64,000 nt of DNA. Origin: Altererythrobacter ishigakiensis. GTDB lineage: Bacteria > Pseudomonadota > Alphaproteobacteria > Sphingomonadales > Sphingomonadaceae. The notes under the pieces are model-generated. The model was not told the origin of the DNA and did not search any database. It was given only the letters and a program-made list of their open reading frames with translations. The stretch is taken from assembly GCF_001663155.1 (NCBI RefSeq), contig NZ_CP015963.1, positions 310,001-374,000 of the forward strand, in the 5' to 3' direction. Both the position numbers and the translations under genes were made by a program. This document shows, piece by piece, positions 8,753-17,200 of the stretch. How positions within the stretch are numbered: the first letter of the stretch is position 1; every line of letters begins with the position of its first letter.

Positions 8753-8932
8753 ATGAATAACATCTATAAGGGATTGGCCGCAGCCGCGTTGATGCTCGTC
8801 GTTGCCGCAATCGCAAGAAGCACAGGCGTCAACTCGAACATCTCGTTTAGCGTCGTGACCGCAATCTCCGGCTTCGCCGTATTGTGGATCACGCGTGGCA
8901 CAAAGCAGAACGGCAACCGGTGCGCGCGATGA
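8753..8932 (+). CDS. Small membrane protein, first gene of XRE-regulator operon
   Basis: 59 residues, MNNIYKGLAAAALMLVVAAI at the start, with two hydrophobic stretches (about 7-20 and 32-46) and a basic tail ending RTKQNGNRCAR-like. ATG 8753 follows GAAAGGAAAC, a good ribosome site, and the stop overlaps the next start by 4 bp (ATGA 8929-8932). No family recognised. The tight coupling to a membrane protein and an XRE regulator suggests these three act together. Position, ribosome site and overlap make it a credible gene despite its size. Confidence 0.68.
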   Translation: MNNIYKGLAAAALMLVVAAIARSTGVNSNISFSVVTAISGFAVLWITRGTKQNGNRCAR

Positions 8933-9531
8933 CCTCAGATTCCTCATCCTCGGCTACCAGACTATGCCTTGGTGCCGCCGCTTCGTCTGTCATCGGAGCG
9001 ATTGCGCTGCTGTTCCTGTGGAAGTCAGACGCCATTAACACCACTACCGCCTACATTCTTGCGATCATCCCTGTCAGCCTGATGGTCTTCGCTTTTGTCA
9101 GAAGCCTGAAGATGGCCAAAAACAACAGCAAGGCATCGCATCGCTATCTGACCCGGATGGCGCTTGTGATGGCATTCTACCTTCTTACGCTGTTTGCAGC
9201 GGAACACTTCATCGAAGACCGCGGAGTGACAGGTTGGTTGGCAGCCGTCCTTGCTCTGCTTCCCGGGCTTTCGTTTGCTGGCGTAATCTGGATCTTCGGT
9301 GCCTTGATCGTGGAAGAAGACGATGAGTTCTACCGGCTACTCTATGTGCGTCAGGGGCTGATCGCGACGGGGGTGTCCTTTACGCTGGCGGCGATCTGGG
9401 GCTTTCTTGAAACCTACAACATCGTAGATCCTGTGCCCGCGTTCTGGTGGCCGACAATATGGTGCTTGGGAATCGGGATTGGCGCCATTGCCAACAAGCT
9501 AAAATACGGCACCTACGGAGAGATTCGATGA
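8929..9531 (+). CDS. Multispanning membrane protein of XRE-regulator operon
   Basis: 200 residues from ATG 8929; an in-frame GTG-type extension to 8884 would overrun the preceding gene. Five or six hydrophobic spans can be seen, around residues 10-27, 37-54, 70-90, 98-122, 140-152 and 164-184, separated by short charged loops such as VEEDDEFYRL. No catalytic motif is visible. Its stop overlaps the XRE gene start (ATGA 9528-9531). Small HTH regulators paired with DUF2178-like or other membrane proteins are common in bacteria and archaea. The function is unknown, perhaps stress sensing or envelope maintenance (inference). Confidence 0.85.
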   Translation: MTSDSSSSATRLCLGAAASSVIGAIALLFLWKSDAINTTTAYILAIIPVSLMVFAFVRSLKMAKNNSKASHRYLTRMALVMAFYLLTLFAAEHFIEDRGVTGWLAAVLALLPGLSFAGVIWIFGALIVEEDDEFYRLLYVRQGLIATGVSFTLAAIWGFLETYNIVDPVPAFWWPTIWCLGIGIGAIANKLKYGTYGEIR

Positions 9532-9719
9532 ATAATCGTCTCAAGGTCCTCCGCGCAGAACGCGACTGGAGCCAACAGGACCTGGCTGATCGCCTTGAGG
9601 TCAGCCGTCAAAGCGTGAATGCGATCGAGAAAGGGCGCTATGACCCCTCGCTTCCGCTCGCATTCAAAATCGCCGATGTCTTCGAACTACCCATCGAAGA
9701 GATCTTCAGCCGCGACTAG
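9528..9719 (+). CDS. XRE-family helix-turn-helix regulator
   Basis: 63 residues, essentially only a Cro/C1-type HTH: MNNRLKVLRAERDWSQQDLA, then LEVSRQSVNAIEKGRYDPSL and a C-terminal FELPIEEIFSRD that is typical of the short YozG/HTH_3 class. No effector domain, so it probably binds DNA as a dimer and represses its own operon. Inverted repeats at 8693-8718 and 8723-8741 are the likely sites. Translationally coupled to the membrane gene before it. Convergent with phoD. Confidence 0.92.
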   Translation: MNNRLKVLRAERDWSQQDLADRLEVSRQSVNAIEKGRYDPSLPLAFKIADVFELPIEEIFSRD

Positions 9720-9732
9720 CTCTCCCCCCAAG

Positions 9733-11394
9733 CTAGATCGTGAGCTCGCGGGAGCCGGCGGAAGTGGAAATCCGTTTGGCTCCCGCAATACGTGTAGAGC
9801 GCTGGCGTATACCCGCCATGAAACGAAATTCTGCGCTGGCACGCTCTGGGGTCAACTCAACCACCATATAGCCGCGCTGCGACGTATCTGCATATTTGAG
9901 GGGCGCATTGTGGCTGACAATTGCGCGGGACAGATCCTGCGGCGGAATCGCGCCCAGATAGCTTTCCAAGCCTGGCGAGCTAACTGAATGTGTCGCAAAC
10001 TCCACGCCAACCTTTTCCCCCGAATGCGCCAGATCAAAGCCCCAGGCATTGTGTGTGTCGCCCGCTAGCGAAATCAGGTTCGCATCCGCTGAAAGCGAGG
10101 CCTCAAAAACGCGTGCGCGCGCGGCGGGATAGCCATCCCAAGCATCCATATTCGCGGGCAATCCCGCACCGCCTGCCAGCGTACTGGCCTGCACCCGTCG
10201 CCGGATGAAATCAGGCGCGCTATCGGGCACCGCCTCAGCGAGTTGGGGCGCAGTAAAGAGCTCACCCATCAAGACCTGCTGGACCAACACTTGCCATTGA
10301 GTCCCCGCCTTGCGCGACGCCATCAGCCGATCCGCCAACCACGCCTGTTGTGACGCGCCGAGCAATTCGCGATCTTTGGCGCGATAGGCACCTTCACGGA
10401 ACGCCACCAAGGCCGCACCCATTTCTTCTGGCGAACGCTTGCCCTGAATCACTTCGCCAATATTGAACTGTTTCTCGCGCCCCTCCAGCCGCGTATCAAG
10501 CCGCAGAAGCGTCGCCAGATCACCTAGCTGATATTCGGCATAGGGCTCATCCGAAACCGGCATCCATTCGCGATAGACGCGCTTTGCAGCGGCCTTGCGC
10601 ACTTCCCAATCGCCTTCAGTTTCCGGCTGATGGTTTTGCGCACCATCTTTCCAGCTGTCATTGGCGCTTTCGTGGTCATCCCACACGCTAATCATCGGCA
10701 GCAACTGGTGTATCCGCCGCAGGTCAGGATCGCGGCGATAGGTGGCATAACGCAGCCGGTAATCTGCCAGCGCCACGATCTCGCTTTCCGGCCATAGCAA
10801 GCGGTCAGGATGCGCATCGCCCGCTGATGGATAGGTCCCACGATTGTACTCGTAGATATAGTCTCCCAAATGCACAGCAAGATCGACATCGTTTGCCTCA
10901 GCCGCATGGGCATAGGCATTGAAATAGCCGAATCCGTAATTAGAACAGCTTAACACTGCCATGCGGAAGCGCTGCGTCGCGCCTGCAGGCAGGGTGCGCG
11001 TACGGCCGATATCAGACATCGATCCGTCGGGAGCAACAAACCGATAGTAGTACCAGCGGTCCTCGCGCAGACCATCGGCCCAGGCCTTCGCGCACCAATC
11101 GGTTTCAGCGCTGGCTCTGGCGCTGCCTCCCGCGACCATTTCGTCAAATTCAGGGGTCACGCTGACCTGGAACTCAAGCCACACGTCTTGGTCCGAAACG
11201 AAGCGCGTCCACAACATCACTTTATCCGGGCCCGGTTCGCCGCTGGCAACGCCATGCGTAAAGCCAGTGCCGAAGCTGCGAGCAAAGGCGGGCGTGCTGG
11301 CCGTGGCGGCTGCAAGTCCGCCAAGCTTGAACAGGTTGCGGCGGGAAAGAGCCGTAGAGGCTGCAGATGGAGCGGGTGGTTCAGTCTTTATCAT
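9733..11394 (-). CDS. phoD: PhoD-family alkaline phosphatase, Tat-exported
   Basis: 553 residues from ATG 11394; a longer frame to 11460 puts 22 unlikely residues before the signal. The N-terminus holds a twin-arginine signal, SRRNLFKLGG, followed by a hydrophobic stretch and AFA cleavage site, so it folds in the cytoplasm and is exported. PhoD marks: SGEPGPDKVMLWTRF (N-terminal PhoD_N), SCSNYGFGYFNAYA, HLGDYIYEY, WDDHESANDSWKDGA and SLAGDTHNAWGFDL, supplying the metal-binding Asp, His and Asn. Predicted phosphodiesterase/monoesterase that recovers phosphate. No Pho box was identified. Convergent with the XRE gene, 13 bp apart. Confidence 0.92.
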   Translation of the reverse strand: MIKTEPPAPSAASTALSRRNLFKLGGLAAATASTPAFARSFGTGFTHGVASGEPGPDKVMLWTRFVSDQDVWLEFQVSVTPEFDEMVAGGSARASAETDWCAKAWADGLREDRWYYYRFVAPDGSMSDIGRTRTLPAGATQRFRMAVLSCSNYGFGYFNAYAHAAEANDVDLAVHLGDYIYEYNRGTYPSAGDAHPDRLLWPESEIVALADYRLRYATYRRDPDLRRIHQLLPMISVWDDHESANDSWKDGAQNHQPETEGDWEVRKAAAKRVYREWMPVSDEPYAEYQLGDLATLLRLDTRLEGREKQFNIGEVIQGKRSPEEMGAALVAFREGAYRAKDRELLGASQQAWLADRLMASRKAGTQWQVLVQQVLMGELFTAPQLAEAVPDSAPDFIRRRVQASTLAGGAGLPANMDAWDGYPAARARVFEASLSADANLISLAGDTHNAWGFDLAHSGEKVGVEFATHSVSSPGLESYLGAIPPQDLSRAIVSHNAPLKYADTSQRGYMVVELTPERASAEFRFMAGIRQRSTRIAGAKRISTSAGSRELTI

Positions 11395-11492
11395 GATCGT
11401 TCCGTAAGCTGCGCCTGTGTCGAAGAAATGACAAGTGTGAATGCGCTGTCCCTCTTGCACTAGTCATGCTTGCAAGGGCATGAAGCGCCCCC

Positions 11493-12227
11493 ATGAGTGA
11501 TGTGCAATTTCACGAAATGAGCGATGGACGGCGTCTCGCCTATCGTCATTCTCGCGGCCGTGGCCCAGCGATGGTTTTCCTGCCCGGGTATATGTCAGAC
11601 ATGGATGGCGGCAAGGCGACTGCGATCTTCGCTCGCGCGCAAACTGAGGGCCGCGAGTGCCTTCTGCTCGATTATTCGGGCTGCGGGCAATCATCGGGAG
11701 AATTCGCTGACGGATCACTCAGCACATGGCGCGATGAAGTTCTCGCATTGATCGACACCTGTATTGACGGTCCAGTTGTCGTCATTGGCTCTTCGATGGG
11801 TGGTTGGCTGATGCTGCTGGTGGCAGCGGCTTTGGGCGATCGACTGGCAGGCCTGGTCGGAATTGCAGCGGCGCCGGATTTTACCGACTGGGGATATTCG
11901 GACGAACAGAAAGCGCAGCTGGCGGTGGGGGAGACGATCTGCGAAGACAATCCCTATGGACCGGAGCCGACCCCGACGCACGCCAAATTCTGGCAGGATG
12001 CGAAGACCCATCTTCGCCTGAAAGGCCCAATCGAGATTTCCGCTCCTGTACGTTTGCTCCACGGCCAGCGGGACGATGACGTGCCATGGCAGATCAGTAT
12101 GCGGCTTGCTGAACACCTCCGTTCGGATGATGTACAGATTGCTTTGGTCAAAGACGGCGATCATCGTCTGTCGCGAGAGCAGGATATCGCCTTACTCCAA
12201 CGACAGGTTTGGAGCCTTCTGGATTAG
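11493..12227 (+). CDS. Alpha/beta hydrolase
   Basis: 244 residues. Nucleophile elbow GSSMGGW near residue 99; acid in HGQRDDDVPW and catalytic His in DGDHRLS near the C-terminus. No signal peptide, so cytoplasmic. Overall it resembles the ABHD10-like esterase/thioesterase group (inference from the LDYSGCGQSSG and GSSMGGWL segments). Substrate unknown. Start ATG 11493 lies 98 bp from the divergent phoD start. The TPR gene follows 9 bp after the stop, so the two and the LLM gene probably form one operon. Confidence 0.85.
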   Translation: MSDVQFHEMSDGRRLAYRHSRGRGPAMVFLPGYMSDMDGGKATAIFARAQTEGRECLLLDYSGCGQSSGEFADGSLSTWRDEVLALIDTCIDGPVVVIGSSMGGWLMLLVAAALGDRLAGLVGIAAAPDFTDWGYSDEQKAQLAVGETICEDNPYGPEPTPTHAKFWQDAKTHLRLKGPIEISAPVRLLHGQRDDDVPWQISMRLAEHLRSDDVQIALVKDGDHRLSREQDIALLQRQVWSLLD

Positions 12228-12236
12228 GATCACCCA

Positions 12237-13076
12237 ATGTTTTTGACTGCCACAATTTTACCTTTCTTGCTGCAAGCCGGGCTCGATCCAGCCCGCGGCG
12301 GTGTGCCTGATTACTCCGCCGACATACAGGACCGTCCGCCGCGCGAACTCTCAATCATAGATGCGCCTCAACCCACGAGTTGGCTGGCCCAGTGCCTCGA
12401 TCAACTGGAAAAAGAGCCGACGCGTGCGCATGTCCAGGCGCAGATCCGGCGAGACACCACCAATGGGCAGGATCGCGTGCTTGCCAACCATTGTCTGGGC
12501 CTTGCGTCAGTAGAACTCGGCCGATGGGAAGAGGCGCGCGCGGCTTTCACTGCATCGCGCCAGGAGACCCCTGAAAAAGAGGCCCGACTGCGCGCACGAT
12601 TTGGAGCAATGGCGGGCAACGCGGCATTGGTAACCGGTGATCTGGATGGGGCCCTGGTACTGCTGGATGCGGCACGCGGCGATGCAGTGGCGGCAAGTGC
12701 AGGCGGCATGCAGGGTTTGATCGCACTTGACCGGGCACGGGTGCTGGTGGGCCTTGATCAACTGGCAGCAGCAGAAGAGGCGCTGGCTGAAGCGCGGCGA
12801 TTGCAGCCCGAAGATGCGGAGACACGGTTGTTATCGGCCACGCTCCTACGCCGGATGGGCAAGCTGGCGGAGGCTCAGGAACAGATCGAACAGGCAGCCA
12901 AGCTTGATCCCACGGGGCCGGCCATTGGTCTGGAAGCAGGTGTCATCGCGATCCTTGACGGGCGCGAAGACGCAGCACGCAGCAGTTGGCAATCGGTTGT
13001 TGAACTATCGCCAGACACCGAGTTTGCGCAAAGCGCGCAGGTCTATCTCGATCAGCTGGGACCGGCGACAGAATGA
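12237..13076 (+). CDS. Tetratricopeptide-repeat protein
   Basis: 279 residues. A short hydrophobic N-terminus (MFLTATILPFLLQAG) may be a signal peptide or anchor. From about residue 80 onward there are three to five TPR-like helical pairs, e.g. LASVELGRWEEARAAFTASR, LDQLAAAEEALAEARRLQPE and RMGKLAEAQEQIEQAAKLDP. Such repeats bind other proteins, often in the periplasm. No enzyme motif. Lies between the hydrolase and the LLM gene, overlapping the latter by 4 bp. Confidence 0.85.
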   Translation: MFLTATILPFLLQAGLDPARGGVPDYSADIQDRPPRELSIIDAPQPTSWLAQCLDQLEKEPTRAHVQAQIRRDTTNGQDRVLANHCLGLASVELGRWEEARAAFTASRQETPEKEARLRARFGAMAGNAALVTGDLDGALVLLDAARGDAVAASAGGMQGLIALDRARVLVGLDQLAAAEEALAEARRLQPEDAETRLLSATLLRRMGKLAEAQEQIEQAAKLDPTGPAIGLEAGVIAILDGREDAARSSWQSVVELSPDTEFAQSAQVYLDQLGPATE

Positions 13077-14056
13077 CACAGCTATCCGTACTCGACCTTG
13101 TACCCGTGCGCGAAGGCGGCACGGTCAGCGAAGCGTTGGCCAACGCTGCACAGCTTGCCAGAGCTGCAGAGAAATATGGCTATGGCCGGTTCTGGGTGGC
13201 GGAACATCACGCGATGGATGGCATCGCCGGTGGAGCAACTTCGGTCGTGCTCGCGCACATCGGCAACGCGACCTCCCGCATCCGCATAGGTTCTGGCGGG
13301 ATCATGTTACCCAACCACACGCCGTTCCAGATCGCTGAACAATTCGGCACGCTCGACGCGCTCTTTCCCGGGCGGATCGATCTGGGGTTGGGGCGTGCAC
13401 CGGGCGCCGGGCCTGAACTGCAACGCGCGTTGCGCAAGAACCTGCATCAGGCCGCCGAGATGTTCCCGCAGGATGTTCTGGAACTGCGCGCACTCATAAC
13501 CGGTGACGTCGATCTGCCGATCAATGCCACTCCGGGACGCGGTGCTAAAATCGAATTCTGGATGTTGGGCTCAAGCTTGTTCGGGGCACAGCTCGCCGCC
13601 AAGCTCGGCATGCCCTATGCCTTTGCCGCGCATTTCGCGCCTGACCATCTCGACGCTGCACTGGCGCTCTATCGGCGAGATTTCGAACCCTCCGAGCATT
13701 GCGAAAGACCGCATGTGATGGTGGCAATGAATGTGTTCGCAGCTGAAACCGATCAAGAGGCCGAATTGCTTGCGTCCAGCCAGCAACAAAGCTTTGTACG
13801 GCTGCGCAGCGGCAACCCCGGCAAACTGCCTCCACCAATCGCAGAATACGCCGACATTTTGCCAGCACCGGCGCAAGCGATGCTGGAACATTTGAGTCAG
13901 GCCGCGGCTGTCGGATCTCCTGCGACAGTCAAAGAGAAGATCGCCGCATTTGTTGAACGCACCAAGGCGGATGAAATCATTGTTTGCGGCGCGACATATG
14001 ATCCAGAGGCTCGCATGCGTTCGCTCGATCTTACTATGCAGGCCGTGAACCGATAA
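13073..14056 (+). CDS. LLM-class flavin-dependent oxidoreductase
   Basis: 327 residues, luciferase-like TIM-barrel monooxygenase. Recognised from VAEHHAMDGIAGGATSVV, RIRIGSGGIMLPNHTPF and DLGLGRAPG, typical of the group 1 'MsnO8-like' LLM oxidoreductases that use reduced FMN. Substrate not deducible. Start ATG overlaps the TPR stop (ATGA). No flavin reductase in the window is an obvious partner. Confidence 0.9.
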   Translation: MTQLSVLDLVPVREGGTVSEALANAAQLARAAEKYGYGRFWVAEHHAMDGIAGGATSVVLAHIGNATSRIRIGSGGIMLPNHTPFQIAEQFGTLDALFPGRIDLGLGRAPGAGPELQRALRKNLHQAAEMFPQDVLELRALITGDVDLPINATPGRGAKIEFWMLGSSLFGAQLAAKLGMPYAFAAHFAPDHLDAALALYRRDFEPSEHCERPHVMVAMNVFAAETDQEAELLASSQQQSFVRLRSGNPGKLPPPIAEYADILPAPAQAMLEHLSQAAAVGSPATVKEKIAAFVERTKADEIIVCGATYDPEARMRSLDLTMQAVNR

Positions 14057-14111
14057 GCGCCGCGCATAATTCCGTAGCGGAAAAACTGTGCGTGGCGAAC
14101 AATTCTAATGT

Positions 14112-14137
14112 AAAGCCGTCTCTGCGCTTTCGGCTTT
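14112..14137 (+). promoter_or_regulatory. Hairpin upstream of NAD-GDH
   Basis: AAAGCCG (14112-14118) and CGGCTTT (14131-14137) form a 7 bp stem with a 12 nt loop, 107 bp before the gdh start. It could end the preceding operon, though followed by GAAATG rather than U's. Just after it, TGTGAACGTT (14142-14151) matches ten bases of the palindrome found in the glucan locus, but lacks the right half. Confidence 0.3.
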
Positions 14138-14243
14138 GAAATGTGAACGTTTCTTCGCTTGCGGGGGCGCAGTGAGAAGCCTATCGGCGCATCATTGATA
14201 AACGCGAACAATAGAAAATTGCGCGTGCAGGGAAAGCAGGACT

Positions 14244-17200
14244 ATGGCGGCCAAGACTAGTGCCAGCTCGGGCGGGAAAACTGCAGCTGACGATATGGTG
14301 AAGAACATCGCGCGCCACATGCGCGAATCGATCCTGCCCGGCGATACGCCTTTCAAACCTTCATCGCTAAAGAAAGCCGCGCAGTTTGTGTTCGACACAG
14401 CGCGCGAGCGCGAAGAAAAGCGCAGTGCGCTGGGTATGGTTTCAATCGCGGGTGATCGCCGTTTCTTGCGCATCGCGATCATAAATGACGATATGCCGTT
14501 TCTGGTCGATTCAATCGCTGCGACGATTTCGGATCAAGGCCTTTCGATTGACCGATTGGTCCATCCGATCATCCCGGTCAAGCGCAGCATAGCAGGCAGG
14601 CTAACAGGTCTTCCTCATGGCCAAGATGCCAAGGCCGCACCTCGCGAATCGATGATCTACATCGAGACTGAACGGGTTGATGCACGCCAGCGGCGAGAGC
14701 TTGAGCGCCGGCTGCGCACGACTTTGGGCGATGTGCGTGGAGCAGTAGAGGATTGGCCCAGACTACAGGCGGTAATGGCCGAAGATGCGGAGCGTTTGGG
14801 CAATGACGAAAATGTCGCGCTGCTCGAATGGTTCAATTCAGGCATGCTGACGCAGCTTGGACATCTGACGCGCAAGCGGGATGGTAGCCACGCAAATATG
14901 CTGGGGATTTGCCGCAAGAGCGCGCGTCAGTTGCTGGCCGACAGTTCTTATGAACGCGCCTTCAAATGGTTTGAAGATGAGGGCGCTGCCGGGCGTCCCT
15001 GCGATATCCTGATCGTGAAAGCCAACAGAGTCGCCAATGTCCATCGCCGCGTGCCTCTGGACCTTTTCATGGTTCCGGTGCGCGAAGACGGAAAGCTCAC
15101 CGCTATTTCCATCCATGCAGGCGTCTGGACCAGCGCCGCCTTGGCCAGCCCCCCTCACAAGGTGCCGTGTCTGCGTCGGTCTATGAGCGAGATCTCCGCC
15201 CGGCTTGGCTTTCATCCGGGCGGTCACGCCGACAAGGCATTGGTCCACGCATTTACCGCGTTGCCGCACGATCTGCTAATCGGGTTTGAATCTGCTGACT
15301 CAGAACGCGTCGCTACGACCATGATGAGCCTTGTGGATCGCCCGCGTCCACGCCTGGCGCTGGTCCAAGCCCCCCTGGAGCGGCACGTTTTTGCTTTCGT
15401 CTGGTTTCCGCGTGATCTGCATTCGACCAAGGTGCGCGAGCAAATTCAGTCGATGCTGACCGAGATCGATGGCACCGAAATGCTCGATTGGAGCCTCGAT
15501 ATCGAAGGCGGCAATCTGGCCATGCTGCGCTTTGTACTGGATATCCGCGACGCTAAATCAACATTGGACGAAGGCGCGCTGGAAACGCGTTTGCAAGACA
15601 TGCTGCGCGGCTGGAACGAAGCGGTTGAGCGGCACCTTGCCGAAAGCGAAGATGCGTCTCGTGCGGCAGCGATCGCAAGCCGATACGCGCCGGCATTTCC
15701 TGTCGGCTATCGCAATCATTACGGCGCGCGCGAAGCAGCAACCGATATCCAGCGCCTGCGGAAGATCGGGGCCAGCGACAGCCGTCAGCGGGATGCCCGC
15801 CTGTGCCGTCTACCAGACGACGCCAGTGATCGACTGCGGCTGAAGGTTTATCAGGAAGAGGGTGCACTACCGCTTTCTGACGCGGTCCCGGCGCTCGAAA
15901 ACTTCGGCTTCCGGGTGCTCACCGAGATGCCCACATCACTTGAGGGAGGTGAGCTTGGGACAATCCACGATTTCACGCTCGCGCTGAAAGACGGCGGAGA
16001 GACTGAAGGCCTTCTGGATCGCGCCGAGATCATCGAGGACGCTATCGCTGGAGTCTTGAGCGGCGAAAATGAGGATGACCCGTTCAACCGCCTGGTGATC
16101 GAAACCGGTCTGTTCGCGAATGAGGCCAACTGGCTGCGCGCATTTTACCGTTATCTGCGTCAGGCGGGAATGAGCTTTACGATATATACCGTCGTTGACG
16201 CGCTCACCCGTGCCGCTCAGGTCACGCGCGACATCATTGGCCTGTTCCGGGCCCTGAACGATCCAAAGTTCGGCAACGGCCGCGATGATGCGGCCAAACA
16301 GGCAAGGGACAGCATTCGCAGAGGTCTGAGCAAGGTCTCAGCCATCAACGATGACCGCTTGCTACGGCTCTATGTTGCCTTGGTCGAAGCAATCCTGCGC
16401 ACCAATGCATTTGCAAGTGCAAGCGACGAAGCGCTGGCGTTCAAGATCGATTCCTCGCTGGTCCCCAATCTGCCCAAGCCGGTGCCATGGCGCGAGATAT
16501 TCGTCTATTCACGCCGGGTCGAAGGAATCCACCTGCGCGCTGGCCCGATTGCACGTGGAGGCCTGCGTTGGTCAGATCGCCGCGATGATTTCCGCACGGA
16601 AATCCTTGGTCTCATGAAAGCGCAGAAAGTGAAGAATGCGGTAATCGTTCCTTCTGGCGCGAAAGGCGGATTCTATCCCAAGCAGCTGCCATCTCCGCAA
16701 AAGGATCGCGAAGCCTGGGCCGCCGAAGGTCAGGCGAGCTACGAAATATTCATCCGCACTTTGCTGTCGATCACAGACAATCTGTCCGGCGGCAAAGTCG
16801 CCCACCCAGACAATGTGCGTATCCTTGATGGCAAAGACCCCTACTTCGTTGTGGCAGCGGACAAAGGCACCGCGCGCTTCTCAGACATAGCCAATGGCAT
16901 AGCGGAAAGCCGTGATTTCTGGCTAGGCGACGCTTTCGCCAGCGGCGGTTCGAACGGCTATGACCACAAGGCGATGGGCATCACTGCGAAGGGCGCATGG
17001 GTGTCAGTTCAGCGGCATTTCCTGGAAATGGGCACGGATGTCCAGAAGGACCCGGTGCGCGTAGTCGGCTGCGGCGACATGTCAGGCGATGTGTTCGGCA
17101 ATGGCATGCTGCTGTCGAAGGCGATCAAGCTGGTTGCAGCGTTTGACCACCGCCATATCTTTATCGACCCGGATCCGGATCCGTCCAAAAGCTGGAAAGA

